Counted from the stretch's first letter, positions 8,236-16,303 are shown. The stretch: 29,511 nt of DNA from UBA6544 sp038131165 (GCA_038131165.1 JAYPOZ010000052.1:1-29511); one strand, 5' to 3'. Notes: a model not told the origin generated them from the sequence alone. Numbers and translations: made by a program.

Positions 8236-9737
8236 TTCGCACCTTGAACGCGCCAACGGTCAGGACGAGCCTCGGGTTCGTCGGACTGGCGCTTTTCTGC
8301 CTGATCCTGGCCGATATCGAGGTCACGACGCTCGACCCCTGGGCCGAATTTCGTCGGATGGTCGTCGGGTTTCTGACGCCCGACTTCTTTGCGATCGATC
8401 AACTCGGCGAAGCCATCCTGCAAACTGTGGCGTTCGCGGTGCTGGGGGTCGCCTTCGGCGCAGTCTTCGGCTTCATCCTGGCGCCGTTTTTCCAGCACTT
8501 CGCGCCCTTGCGTTGGGCATGCGCGTTCATCCGCGCCATTCACGAGATTTTTTGGGCCCTGATTTTCATCCAGATGTTCGGGCCGTCGCCGGTCACGGGG
8601 ATTCTGGCGATTGCCATTCCCTATGCCGGCATTTGCGCCAAGGTCTACGCCGAAATTCTCGAGGAAGCGGATCTGCGCGCGGTGCGCACGTTGCCCGCCG
8701 GAACAAGCCGCGTGGCGGCGTTTTTCTATGCCAAGCTCCCGGACGTTTGGGCGTATATGAAGAACTATACCTTCTACCGCCTCGAATGCGGTTTGCGCTC
8801 GAGCGCGGTGCTCGGCTTCGTCGGTTTGCCGACGCTCGGGTTCTATCTCGAGTCCTTCTTCAGCGAGGGCTATTACTCCGAAGCCTCGGCGCTTCTTATT
8901 CTCTTTTTCCTGATCATTGCGACCATCCGATTCTGGATGCGGCCGAAACTGTCCTGGCTTTATGTCTTGGGCGCGGGGCTCGTTGTCGCCATTACGGATA
9001 CGACAAGCCGGTTCGAATGGGCGCATGTGGTGCGCTTCTTCGCGGAAGATATCTGGCCGGCGCCGATCCGCTCGGCGGAAAGCTACGACAGTGCGTTCTG
9101 GTCGAGTCTGGGCGATTGGAGTTGGACACTATTCTCGACGCAGGCCCTGCCGGGCATCTTCGCGACGATCCTGCTCACTCAAATCGCGCTTGTCGGAACC
9201 GGATTCCTGACCCTGCTTTTCTATCCCATCGTCTCGGAACGGTTCTTCGGGCCGGTTGGCAGAACCGTCGGGCATGTCTTCCTGGTCGTCGCCCGTTCGA
9301 CGCCGGAGTATATTCTGGCCTATATTTTCCTGCAGTTCTGGGGGCCGTCGATGCTGCCCGCAATCATTGCCCTCTCCTTGCACAACGGCGCGATTATCGG
9401 GCACCTCGTCGGGCGGCATTCGAACGAACTGGAACGGCGCGCGGATGCGCCGCGCGGGATCAATCTTTATGCCTTCGAGGTGACCCCCCGCGTCTACGGG
9501 CAATTTCTCGCCTTCCTGTTCTATCGCTGGGAGGTCATCATGCGGGAAACGGCCATCTTGGGGATTCTCGGCATTTATACCTTGGGCTTCTATATCGACA
9601 GCGCGATTGCCGACATCCGCATCGACCGGGCGATGGCGCTCATTCTGATCACGGCGCTGCTGAATGTGTTCGTCGATATCTGCTCGCGGAGCATCCGCAA
9701 GCGCCTGCGCCTGCGGACATCTCCCGATGTGGCTTAG
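8232..9737 (+). CDS. Double-length ABC importer permease (two PhnE-like halves fused)
   Basis: A 501-residue, strongly hydrophobic inner-membrane protein. It contains two PhnE-like permease units in tandem: each half has the BPD_transp_1-type coupling region, visible as RTLPAGTSRVAAFFYAKLPD (about residues 156-175) and, in weaker form, RRADAPRGINLYAFEV in the second half. Each half also has a matching segment ending in ETAILGILG/SAVLGFVG then LGFY. One polypeptide therefore supplies the whole transmembrane dimer, explaining why only one permease gene is present. The start overlaps the ATPase stop (ATGA). Its stop overlaps the last bases of the convergent small lipoprotein gene. Confidence 0.88.
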   Translation: MIRTLNAPTVRTSLGFVGLALFCLILADIEVTTLDPWAEFRRMVVGFLTPDFFAIDQLGEAILQTVAFAVLGVAFGAVFGFILAPFFQHFAPLRWACAFIRAIHEIFWALIFIQMFGPSPVTGILAIAIPYAGICAKVYAEILEEADLRAVRTLPAGTSRVAAFFYAKLPDVWAYMKNYTFYRLECGLRSSAVLGFVGLPTLGFYLESFFSEGYYSEASALLILFFLIIATIRFWMRPKLSWLYVLGAGLVVAITDTTSRFEWAHVVRFFAEDIWPAPIRSAESYDSAFWSSLGDWSWTLFSTQALPGIFATILLTQIALVGTGFLTLLFYPIVSERFFGPVGRTVGHVFLVVARSTPEYILAYIFLQFWGPSMLPAIIALSLHNGAIIGHLVGRHSNELERRADAPRGINLYAFEVTPRVYGQFLAFLFYRWEVIMRETAILGILGIYTLGFYIDSAIADIRIDRAMALILITALLNVFVDICSRSIRKRLRLRTSPDVA

Positions 9738-9868
9738 TTCCCTTTCGAAAAATGCCTGTAATAGTCGGACCAGTCGGCGGATTTCGAACCATTGCCCGAG
9801 CAACCCGCCAGCAATTCCGCGACCGCCAGCACGGCCGCAGCGGCGCCAATGCGTTTGTGAAGTTTCAT
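9734..9868 (-). CDS. Small lipoprotein, 44 residues
   Basis: A short gene encoding a 44-residue precursor. It begins MKLHKRIG, continues with an Ala/Val/Leu-rich hydrophobic core and has a textbook lipobox, LLAGC, with the lipidated Cys at residue 23. The mature part is only 22 residues long, with acidic, aromatic and basic residues (SADWSDYYRHFSKGN). AGGG stands about 9 bases before the ATG. The stop TAA overlaps the end of the convergent permease gene by 4 bases. The function is unknown; entericidin-like or transporter-accessory roles are possible. The lipobox, start signal and clean termination make it more than a chance ORF. Confidence 0.72.
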   Translation of the reverse strand: MKLHKRIGAAAAVLAVAELLAGCSGNGSKSADWSDYYRHFSKGN

Positions 9869-10050
9869 GATTTCGATCCCTATGCGAGATTTGGTTTCGA
9901 GTTCTCGGATATGTGGGAAGGGACGGGAAATCTGTTAGCGTAGTTGAGATCAAATTTATGTGTTCGAAGGTTCATTCGAATTGAAGCAAGTTTGTGCCCA
10001 TATGAAGCGATTGATGGCCGTGTCCCGCATGGTCTGCTAGGACTGTTCAG
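9869..10050. promoter_or_regulatory. Divergent promoter region with paired TTCGAA palindromes
   Basis: This 182-base region separates the divergent small-lipoprotein and selD genes. It is more AT-rich than its surroundings. Two copies of the palindrome TTCGAA (9963-9968 and 9975-9980) lie 12 bases apart, about 80 bases before the selD start, the spacing expected of a dimeric regulator on one DNA face. This is a candidate operator; no convincing -35/-10 pair could be fixed. Confidence 0.35.
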
Positions 10051-12117
10051 ATGAAATCCGATACACCCGTCGTCAAAGATTTGGTACTCGTTGGTGGTGG
10101 CCACAGCCACGTCGCCGTGCTGAAGAACTTCGGCATGAAGCCGTTGGCAGGCGTGCGCGTGACGCTCATCACGCGGGACGTACATACGCCCTATTCGGGG
10201 ATGCTGCCGGGTTACATCGCCGGCCATTACGCTTTCGACGAGACACATATCGATCTGCGCCCGCTGGCGCAATTCGCCGGCGCGCGCATCTACCATGACG
10301 AAGCGGTCGGCATCGACCACGTTAACAAGAAAGTAATCTGCCGCAATCGGCCGCCCGTCGCCTTCGATGTCCTGTCGGTCAACGTGGGTTCGACACCGCA
10401 TATGGAGACGCCGGGTGCCGCCGACAATGTGACGCCGGTAAAGCCGATCAATAATTTCGTCGAACGATGGCAGGGATTGTTCGAGCGGATGCGGGAGCGA
10501 ACGGACGAAATTCATATCGGCGGCGTNNNNNNNNNNNNNNNNNNNNNNNNNNNNNNNNNNNNNNNNNNNNNNNNNNNNNNNNNNNNNNNNNNNNNNNNNN
10601 NNNNNNNNNNNNNNNNNNNNNNNNNNGCGGCTCCCTGGCTGCGCGACGCCACGAAACTTCAGCTCGACGAGCGGGGCTTTATCGAGGTTAAGGACACGCT
10701 GGAGACGGAGTCCCATTCGGGTATCTTCGCGGCCGGCGATATTGCGGCGGTGACGGGCCATCCGCGGCCCAAGGCGGGCGTATTTGCGGTCCGCCAGGGA
10801 CCGCCTCTGGCGGAAAACCTGCGGCGTTCTTTGACCGGGCGGCGATTGAAGCCGTTCAAACCGCAAAGCGATTTCCTGAGTCTGGTCTCCACGGGCGACA
10901 AGTACGCCATCGGCTCGCGTAACGGCTGGGCGGTCGAGGGCGAATGGGTTTGGGCGCTGAAGAATTGGATCGATCTCCGTTGGATGCGGAAATACCAGGA
11001 GCTTCCGGAAATGCCGGAAGAGGAGGGCGTCGAACTCGCCGCGGGCCTGGCCGATGCCGCGGCGATGAAGGAAATTTCCGCGATTGCCATGCGCTGCGGC
11101 GGCTGCGGTGCGAAGGTCGGCACCGATGTCCTGGCGCGGGCACTGCAGCAGCTGGAGCCGGTCAAACGCCCGGATATCCTGATCGGCCTGAACGAGCCGG
11201 ACGACGCGGCGGTGGTCGAAGTGCCGCCGGGGAAGGTCATGGTGCACACCGTCGATTTTTTCCGCGCCTTCGTGGACGACCCTTATATCTTCGGTCAGGT
11301 GGCGGCCAATCATGCGCTGGGGGATATTTTTGCGATGGGGGGAGAGCCGCAATCCGCCTTGGCCATCGCCTCGGTGCCCTTCGGCCCGGAGGCGAAGGTC
11401 GAGGAGACGCTGTTCCACATGATGTCCGGCGCCATGAAAGTCCTGGCGGACGCAGGGGCGTCTCTGGTGGGCGGCCATACGAGCGAGGCCTCGGAATTGG
11501 CGCTCGGGTTTTCCATCAACGGTCTCGCCGACCGCGACAAGATTCTCCGGAAAAGCGGGATGACTCCCGGCGACAAACTGATACTCACCAAACCGCTGGG
11601 AACCGGCACCTTGTTCGCGGCGGACATGCGCGGAGATGCAAAGGGGCGGTGGATCGACGACGCGCTCGCGTCGATGGTGCAATCGAACCGGATCGGCGCC
11701 GAGATTCTCTTTGCGCGCGGGGCGACGGCGTGCACGGACGTGACCGGTTTTGGCTTGCTGGGGCATCTCGTTGAAATGGCGCGCCCTTCCGAAGTAGATG
11801 TCGAGCTGGATTTGGAAGCATTGCCGCTTTTGGACGGCGCAATCGATTGCATCCGCGCCGGAATCTTTTCGTCGCTGCAACCCCAAAACGTACGGCTGCG
11901 CCGCGCGATCCGGAATGGCGAGAACGGCGCCCGCGAGTCCGAGCGCTTGCCCCTCATCTTCGATCCGCAAACGGCGGGTGGTCTGCTGGCAAGCGTGTCG
12001 GCGGCCGAAGCGGAGGATTGCGTCGATGCCTTGCGGAAAGCGGGCTATCCGACGGCGGCAATCGTCGGGCGGATCCTACCGCCGAGCAATCATCTTGAGC
12101 CGATCACTTTGGTCTAG
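10051..12117 (+). CDS. selD: Flavoprotein oxidoreductase-SelD fusion (selenide, water dikinase); internal gap
   Basis: Selenophosphate synthase makes selenophosphate from selenide and ATP, the donor for selenocysteine, selenouridine and selenoneine. The N-terminal half is an NDH-2-like FAD/NAD(P) oxidoreductase: LVLVGGGHSHVAVL binds FAD and HSGIFAAGDIAAV is the second FAD motif. The C-terminal half (from about residue 347) is SelD. It has the catalytic pair in RCGGCGAKVG (Cys352 and Lys355 by scaffold numbering) and the DDAAVVEVPPGKVMVHTVDFF, NHALGDIFAMGG, GGHTSE and DVTGFGLLGHL segments. Cys, not Sec, occupies the active site. AGGA precedes the ATG. The 100-N gap removes the NAD-binding part, where fusions of this kind usually have roughly 100 residues, so the true length is unknown. 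In sen clusters a SelD homologue is called SenC. Its 3' end overlaps convergent senB by 14 bases. Confidence 0.92.
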   Translation: MKSDTPVVKDLVLVGGGHSHVAVLKNFGMKPLAGVRVTLITRDVHTPYSGMLPGYIAGHYAFDETHIDLRPLAQFAGARIYHDEAVGIDHVNKKVICRNRPPVAFDVLSVNVGSTPHMETPGAADNVTPVKPINNFVERWQGLFERMRERTDEIHIGGXXXXXXXXXXXXXXXXXXXXXXXXXXXXXXXXXXAAPWLRDATKLQLDERGFIEVKDTLETESHSGIFAAGDIAAVTGHPRPKAGVFAVRQGPPLAENLRRSLTGRRLKPFKPQSDFLSLVSTGDKYAIGSRNGWAVEGEWVWALKNWIDLRWMRKYQELPEMPEEEGVELAAGLADAAAMKEISAIAMRCGGCGAKVGTDVLARALQQLEPVKRPDILIGLNEPDDAAVVEVPPGKVMVHTVDFFRAFVDDPYIFGQVAANHALGDIFAMGGEPQSALAIASVPFGPEAKVEETLFHMMSGAMKVLADAGASLVGGHTSEASELALGFSINGLADRDKILRKSGMTPGDKLILTKPLGTGTLFAADMRGDAKGRWIDDALASMVQSNRIGAEILFARGATACTDVTGFGLLGHLVEMARPSEVDVELDLEALPLLDGAIDCIRAGIFSSLQPQNVRLRRAIRNGENGARESERLPLIFDPQTAGGLLASVSAAEAEDCVDALRKAGYPTAAIVGRILPPSNHLEPITLV
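10527..10626. other. Assembly gap (100 N) inside selD
   Basis: A run of exactly 100 N within the flavoprotein domain. The flanks belong to one gene: the left edge enters a second nucleotide-binding strand and the right edge resumes before the FAD-binding GD motif. The reading frame is kept, but this may be chance. Confidence 0.99.
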
Positions 12118-13063
12118 GGAGCTCCGCGAGGACTTTCTTCCAGTCCGCGAGTTCGCGCCGACGGGTATAGAGCGGCTTTAAGGCGTGGATTTGTGCGGCG
12201 AGATGTTCGAGAAATCGGGGATCCGTCTCGATCCGGCTCAGGAGTGCCGCCAGCGCCGTCTCGTCCTCGACCGGATAGTACCCTTCATACTTGGGCCCCA
12301 GCAGTCCGACATTGCCGTCGATCCGGGATGCGATGACCGGCAGACCGGCCATGATCGCTTCCGAGACGACGTTGGCGCCGCCTTCCATCCGCGATGAGAT
12401 CACCATCGCCCGGGCGCGTGCCATGCGCTGGCGCACCTTCCAGCGCGGTATTTCGCCGAGCCAGCGGTAGCGCGCGTTGATCTGCATTTCCCGTGCCGCG
12501 TCCCGCGCGAATTCGGGATCGATGGCCTTCCCCATGTGAACGATCCGAAGGCAGGAAGCCTCCGGCACCTTCCGCGCCGCAAGGGCCGCGCGGAAGGGGT
12601 CTTTCTCGTCCCGCAAATGGCCTGCCACGATCACCTCGAAGGTTCGGCTGAGCGGTGCTTGGCGCTTGAGCGGAGCGGCCGATTGCCGGATGACGCGGAG
12701 TTTTTGGTGAAAGCGTTTGGGGATCGCGCGGCCCACTAAATCGTGCAAACAAATCAGCGTGTCCGCCAACTGCATCGAGTGTCGGGTTTCCTTCGGATGA
12801 CTCTTCTGAAAGCGGTAGATGTCCGTTCCGGCGAGGCACAGGATAAGGGGCGATTTCGGATGCGCCGCTCGGTACGCGCTGATCGAGGCGGCGCTGCGCC
12901 ATGCGTGAATGGCCAGCATTGCGTCATCCGGCTGCCCGTCGTATTCGGTAACGGTGCGGGTGCGATGGCCGAGCTTTCCGAGCAGGGCCGCCCACCGGGT
13001 GGCGGTCGCCCGGTTTCCGGAGCGGTCGCCCTGTTTTGCGGGCGTGACAATGGTAATCTTCAT
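12104..13063 (-). CDS. senB: Selenosugar synthase family glycosyltransferase, SenB-like
   Basis: A 319-residue GT-B-type protein matching the glycosyltransferase-like family (TIGR04348) to which SenB belongs. Known SenB uses selenophosphate and a UDP-sugar such as UDP-GlcNAc to form a selenosugar, the first committed step of selenoneine synthesis. Visible landmarks are the N-terminal ITIVTPAKQGDRSGNR loop, EYDGQPDDAMLAIHAWRSA, LAGTDIY, and the EX7E-type nucleotide-sugar motif in SRMEGGANVVSEAI. The start is set at ATG 13063 because the family begins directly with the MKITIVTP strand; the open frame extends further upstream but into senA. No strong ribosome binding site is seen. It is divergent from senA with 24 bases between starts and convergent with selD. 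Assignment rests on family motifs plus context. Confidence 0.85.
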   Translation of the reverse strand: MKITIVTPAKQGDRSGNRATATRWAALLGKLGHRTRTVTEYDGQPDDAMLAIHAWRSAASISAYRAAHPKSPLILCLAGTDIYRFQKSHPKETRHSMQLADTLICLHDLVGRAIPKRFHQKLRVIRQSAAPLKRQAPLSRTFEVIVAGHLRDEKDPFRAALAARKVPEASCLRIVHMGKAIDPEFARDAAREMQINARYRWLGEIPRWKVRQRMARARAMVISSRMEGGANVVSEAIMAGLPVIASRIDGNVGLLGPKYEGYYPVEDETALAALLSRIETDPRFLEHLAAQIHALKPLYTRRRELADWKKVLAELPRPK

Positions 13064-13087
13064 GAACAATCTATTGAATAGGACTGA

Positions 13088-14395
13088 ATGACAGAGACAT
13101 TGCCGAAAGAGACTTTGATTGCCAACCTCTACGATGCGCGGGCGCGCACGATCGAGTTGGTGCACGGTCTGGACGACGCGCAGTTGATGGGCCCGCGGCT
13201 CGATATCGTCAATCCGCTGTTATGGGAAATTGGCCATCTGGCGTGGTTCCACGAGTTTTTCATCCTGCGCCGGCTCGATGGGCGGGAGCCGATCCTGTCG
13301 CAGACCGACAAGCTCTACGATTCGATGAAGGTTCATCACGACACAAGGTGGGATTTGGACCTGCCGGATCTTCACGGCACCTTTGCGTATATGCGAGCGG
13401 TCGAAGAAGCCCTGATTTCCCGGTTGGAGAGCGAACAGGCGAGCGCGGAGGAGTCGTACCTCTACCAACTGACGACGTTTCACGAGGACATGCATGACGA
13501 GGCATTCACGTATACCCGCCAGACTCTTGGCTATCCGGCGCCGCAGTTCTCTGCCGCGAAGAACCAGCCGGCGCCGGGCCCGGGCGCGTATCCTGGCGAT
13601 GTGGAGATACCGGGAGGCGTGATCGACCTCGGCTCGCGGTCCGGCGGCGTCTTCATTTTCGACAACGAAAAATTTGCTCATGAAGTCGAAATAGAGCCAT
13701 TCGCCATTGCCCGTGCGCCGGTCACGAACGAGGCCTTTCTCGCATTCGTCGAAGAGGGCGGGTATGCGGAACGCCGGCATTGGAGCGAGGCGGGCTGGGC
13801 GTGGAGGGAGCGCGAGACGGCGGTGCATCCGGTCTATTGGCGGCGGGACGCGGATGGGCAGTGGTGGACCCGCCGGTTCGATACGGATAGGCCCTTGCCG
13901 CTCGATCACCCGGTGAGCCACGTGAACTGGTACGAGGCCGATGCCTGGTGCCGATGGGCCGGGCGTCGCTTGCCGAGCGAGGCGGAATGGGAAGCTGCGG
14001 CGGCATATGGTCCGGACGGGCAGGGAGGTCTCTCGCGAGAGGTAAAGCGGCGTTACCCCTGGGGCGACGAGTTGCCGGACGCGTCGCGGGCCAATCTCGA
14101 TGGACGCTATTTGGGCACGGTGGACGTGGCGGCCTGCGCGGCGGGCGACAGCGCGTTCGGATGCCGGCAGATGATGGGGAATGTTTGGGAATGGACGTCC
14201 AGCGACTTCGCGCCCTTCCCCGGGTTTTCGGCCGATCCCTATGAAGATTATTCGGCACCCTGGTTCGGAACGCGCAAAGTGCTGCGAGGCGGTGCGTGGG
14301 CCACACGCGGTCGCATGATCTCCAACACCTACCGGAATTTCTTCACGCCGGACCGCCGGGATACCATTAACGGCTTCCGGACCTGCGCCATTTGA
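13088..14395 (+). CDS. senA: Selenoneine synthase, SenA-like (EgtB homologue)
   Basis: A 435-residue non-haem iron enzyme with an N-terminal DinB-like domain and a C-terminal formylglycine-generating/sulfatase-modifying (FGE) domain, as in EgtB. Candidate iron ligands are His50 (IGHLAWFHE), His132 and His136 (HEDMHDE). The HEDMH form and the LYDSMKVHHDTRWDLDLPD segment fit SenA-type proteins better than classical EgtB (HEQQH). Known SenA couples hercynine to a selenosugar in an oxygen-dependent reaction, after which selenoneine is released. FGE-domain signatures are HPVSHVNWYEADAWCRWAG, LPSEAEWEAAA, MGNVWEWTSS and VLRGGAWATR. AGGA lies four bases before the ATG. egtD follows 21 bases later. 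The adjacency to senB and selD separates it from an ergothioneine-only enzyme, though use of sulfur substrates is not excluded. Confidence 0.87.
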   Translation: MTETLPKETLIANLYDARARTIELVHGLDDAQLMGPRLDIVNPLLWEIGHLAWFHEFFILRRLDGREPILSQTDKLYDSMKVHHDTRWDLDLPDLHGTFAYMRAVEEALISRLESEQASAEESYLYQLTTFHEDMHDEAFTYTRQTLGYPAPQFSAAKNQPAPGPGAYPGDVEIPGGVIDLGSRSGGVFIFDNEKFAHEVEIEPFAIARAPVTNEAFLAFVEEGGYAERRHWSEAGWAWRERETAVHPVYWRRDADGQWWTRRFDTDRPLPLDHPVSHVNWYEADAWCRWAGRRLPSEAEWEAAAAYGPDGQGGLSREVKRRYPWGDELPDASRANLDGRYLGTVDVAACAAGDSAFGCRQMMGNVWEWTSSDFAPFPGFSADPYEDYSAPWFGTRKVLRGGAWATRGRMISNTYRNFFTPDRRDTINGFRTCAI

Positions 14396-14416
14396 CGATG
14401 ACGGTGCGAGGCCGTT

Positions 14417-15415
14417 ATGGTCGCGGCCCCTTCGCAGTGGCGTTCCGATATGCCTGATACCGCTCTCAGCTCCTTCCGCGACCTTTCCCCGGCCGGAGAC
14501 GATTTCCTCGGCGACGTGATCGCCGGTCTTTCGTCCCGCCCCAAGACCTTGCCGTGTAAGTATTTTTACGACGAGCGCGGCTCTCAGCTGTTCGACCAGA
14601 TTTGCGCCTTGCCGGAATATTACCCGACCCGCACGGAAACGGCCCTCATGAAGGAGAAGGCGTCGGAGATGTCGGCAGCTTTCGGGCCTGAGGTACAGGT
14701 TCTCGAATATGGCTGTGGATCGATCGAAAAGGTTCGGGTTCTGCTCGACGCGCTTGAGCGTCCGGCTTCCTATATCGCGGTCGATATTTCAAGGGAGCAT
14801 CTGCGCGACGCGGCGGAGATTCTGGCGCAGGACTATCCCGCGATCGAAGTGCACGCGATTTGTACCGATTTCACGCAACCATTCGAAATTCCGGCGGATT
14901 TGCCCGGCCGGCGCCGGGTCGGGTTTTTCCCCGGCTCGACCATCGGGAATTTCGAACCGGCGGCGGCCGTGCGCTTTCTCGGTCAGATCTACCGGGATGT
15001 GGGTCCGGGCGGCGGGCTCCTGATCGGCGCGGACCGCAAGAAGGAAGAGAGCATCCTGCGTGCCGCCTATAACGACTCTGCGGGAGTTACGGGCGCTTTC
15101 AATCTCAACCTGCTCGTGCGCATCAATGCGGAACTGGGGGGCGATTTCGAAATCGACGCCTTCGCGCACGATGCGATTTATAATCCAGCGGCAGGGCGGA
15201 TCGAGATGCATCTGGTCAGCCGGCGCGCACAGAGCGTGAATGTCGGCGGGCACCGGTTTTCGTTCGACGAAGGCGAGACGATCCACACCGAGAACTCGCA
15301 CAAATACGATATCGACGAGTTCCAGGACATGGCCCGGCAAGTCGGGTTTGTGCCGAAGCGCGTGTGGACCGACGCGGGCGACCTCTTCAGCATCCATTAT
15401 TTCGAGGTCGGCTAG
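14417..15415 (+). CDS. egtD: L-histidine N-alpha-methyltransferase
   Basis: EgtD trimethylates histidine with S-adenosylmethionine to give hercynine, the betaine that SenA (or EgtB) uses next. The 332-residue protein has the family hallmarks KYFYDERGSQLFDQICALPEYYPTRTE (residues about 48-74), the SAM-binding EYGCGSIEK (97-105), FFPGSTIGNF, and a C-terminal ENSHKYDIDEF block. GAGG five bases before ATG 14417 supports that start; an internal ATG at 14450 lacks such a signal but is possible. It lies 21 bases after senA and is almost certainly co-transcribed. It converges with the following alpha/beta hydrolase with 6 bases between stops. Confidence 0.95.
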   Translation: MVAAPSQWRSDMPDTALSSFRDLSPAGDDFLGDVIAGLSSRPKTLPCKYFYDERGSQLFDQICALPEYYPTRTETALMKEKASEMSAAFGPEVQVLEYGCGSIEKVRVLLDALERPASYIAVDISREHLRDAAEILAQDYPAIEVHAICTDFTQPFEIPADLPGRRRVGFFPGSTIGNFEPAAAVRFLGQIYRDVGPGGGLLIGADRKKEESILRAAYNDSAGVTGAFNLNLLVRINAELGGDFEIDAFAHDAIYNPAAGRIEMHLVSRRAQSVNVGGHRFSFDEGETIHTENSHKYDIDEFQDMARQVGFVPKRVWTDAGDLFSIHYFEVG

Positions 15416-15421
15416 ACGGGC

Positions 15422-16303
15422 TTACTCGGCGAGAAAGCCCTTCACCAGGGAGGTGAATTCTTCGAGGCGATCGTGATGGACCCAGTGGCCGGCGCCTTCG
15501 ATGTTGGCGACGGTCGCGTTCTGGAAATGCGCCGCTCGGCCGTCGGCGACCGGATCGCTCGCCCAGCTCTCCGTACCCCTTATCAGCAGGGTCGGGCAGG
15601 TAATGCGGGACCACATCTTGTAACGTTCCGATTCCGGAAATCCGAACGGGGCGCGGATGCGCGTGTAATTGTCGTATTTCCAGCTATAGGTGCCGTCTTC
15701 GTTTTGGTTGACGCCGTGCACTGTCAGATGCCGTGCCTGCTCCGGCGTCAGGTGCGGGTTGGCTTCCTGCATCCGCTGGAAGGCCTCCTCGATCGTAGGG
15801 TAGCGGCGCGGCACGCGGCCGGCGATTCCCCGGGTAAAGTCGATCCAATCAGTGACGCGGTCGGCCGCGGGCTTGCCTTCGCGCTCCTTCACCACGTCGG
15901 GCGGCCAGCCGAGGCCTTCGATGGCGACCAGGCGACGGACATTCTGCGGATAAAGCGATGTATACTGCAGGCTGATGGCGCCGCCGAGCGAATGGCCGAT
16001 GATTGTGATCGGTTGGTGCTTCGTCTGGTGCAGCAATTGCGCGATGTCGTACACATAATCCGACAGGCCGTAGCTGCCGCCGATCATCCACTGCGAATCG
16101 CCATGGCCGCGCAAGTCGGGGGCGATAATGTGCCAATCCTTGCGGAGCGATTCGGCGACCCAGTCCCAGTTGCGGCAGTGATCCCGCCCGCCATGCACCA
16201 GCAGCAGCGGCGGGGCGTCCTGATTCCCCCAATCCACATAATGCAAACGCAGGCGTTGCGAGAAATAGGAATGCGACGTCGGTCCCGGGATGTCGGATGT
16301 CAT
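15422..16303 (-). CDS. Alpha/beta hydrolase
   Basis: A 293-residue alpha/beta hydrolase. The oxyanion segment is LLVHGGRDHCRNWD, the nucleophile elbow GHSLGG (Ser105), the acid is probably Asp in the region after LLIRGTESWASD, and the base His lies in IEGAGHWVHHDRLEEF. A perfect AGGAG five bases before ATG 16303 decides the start over a longer in-frame ATG. It sits on the minus strand between egtD and the UGA-containing peroxiredoxin gene, 110 bases after the latter. Epoxide hydrolase, esterase or carbon-carbon hydrolase roles cannot be told apart here; a link to selenium metabolism is positional only. Confidence 0.85.
   Translation of the reverse strand: MTSDIPGPTSHSYFSQRLRLHYVDWGNQDAPPLLLVHGGRDHCRNWDWVAESLRKDWHIIAPDLRGHGDSQWMIGGSYGLSDYVYDIAQLLHQTKHQPITIIGHSLGGAISLQYTSLYPQNVRRLVAIEGLGWPPDVVKEREGKPAADRVTDWIDFTRGIAGRVPRRYPTIEEAFQRMQEANPHLTPEQARHLTVHGVNQNEDGTYSWKYDNYTRIRAPFGFPESERYKMWSRITCPTLLIRGTESWASDPVADGRAAHFQNATVANIEGAGHWVHHDRLEEFTSLVKGFLAE

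Noticed and set aside
6710..9737. An ordinary phosphonate uptake operon (phnCDE)
   Set aside because: There are no phosphonate-degradation genes in the window, the permease is a fused double unit, and the neighbours are selenium genes; kept only as an alternative.
9129..9953. A 274-residue minus-strand ORF opposite the permease
   Set aside because: It is the antisense of a strongly coding permease, with highly charged low-complexity composition typical of a shadow frame; only the short lipoprotein frame nearby is credible.
9880..11970. A 696-residue minus-strand ORF across selD
   Set aside because: It crosses the N gap and is an Arg/Gln/His-rich antisense shadow of the conserved selD frame.
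13064..13165. A longer SenB with 34 extra N-terminal residues
   Set aside because: The extension overlaps senA coding sequence and has no family resemblance; the conserved family start is at the internal ATG 13063.
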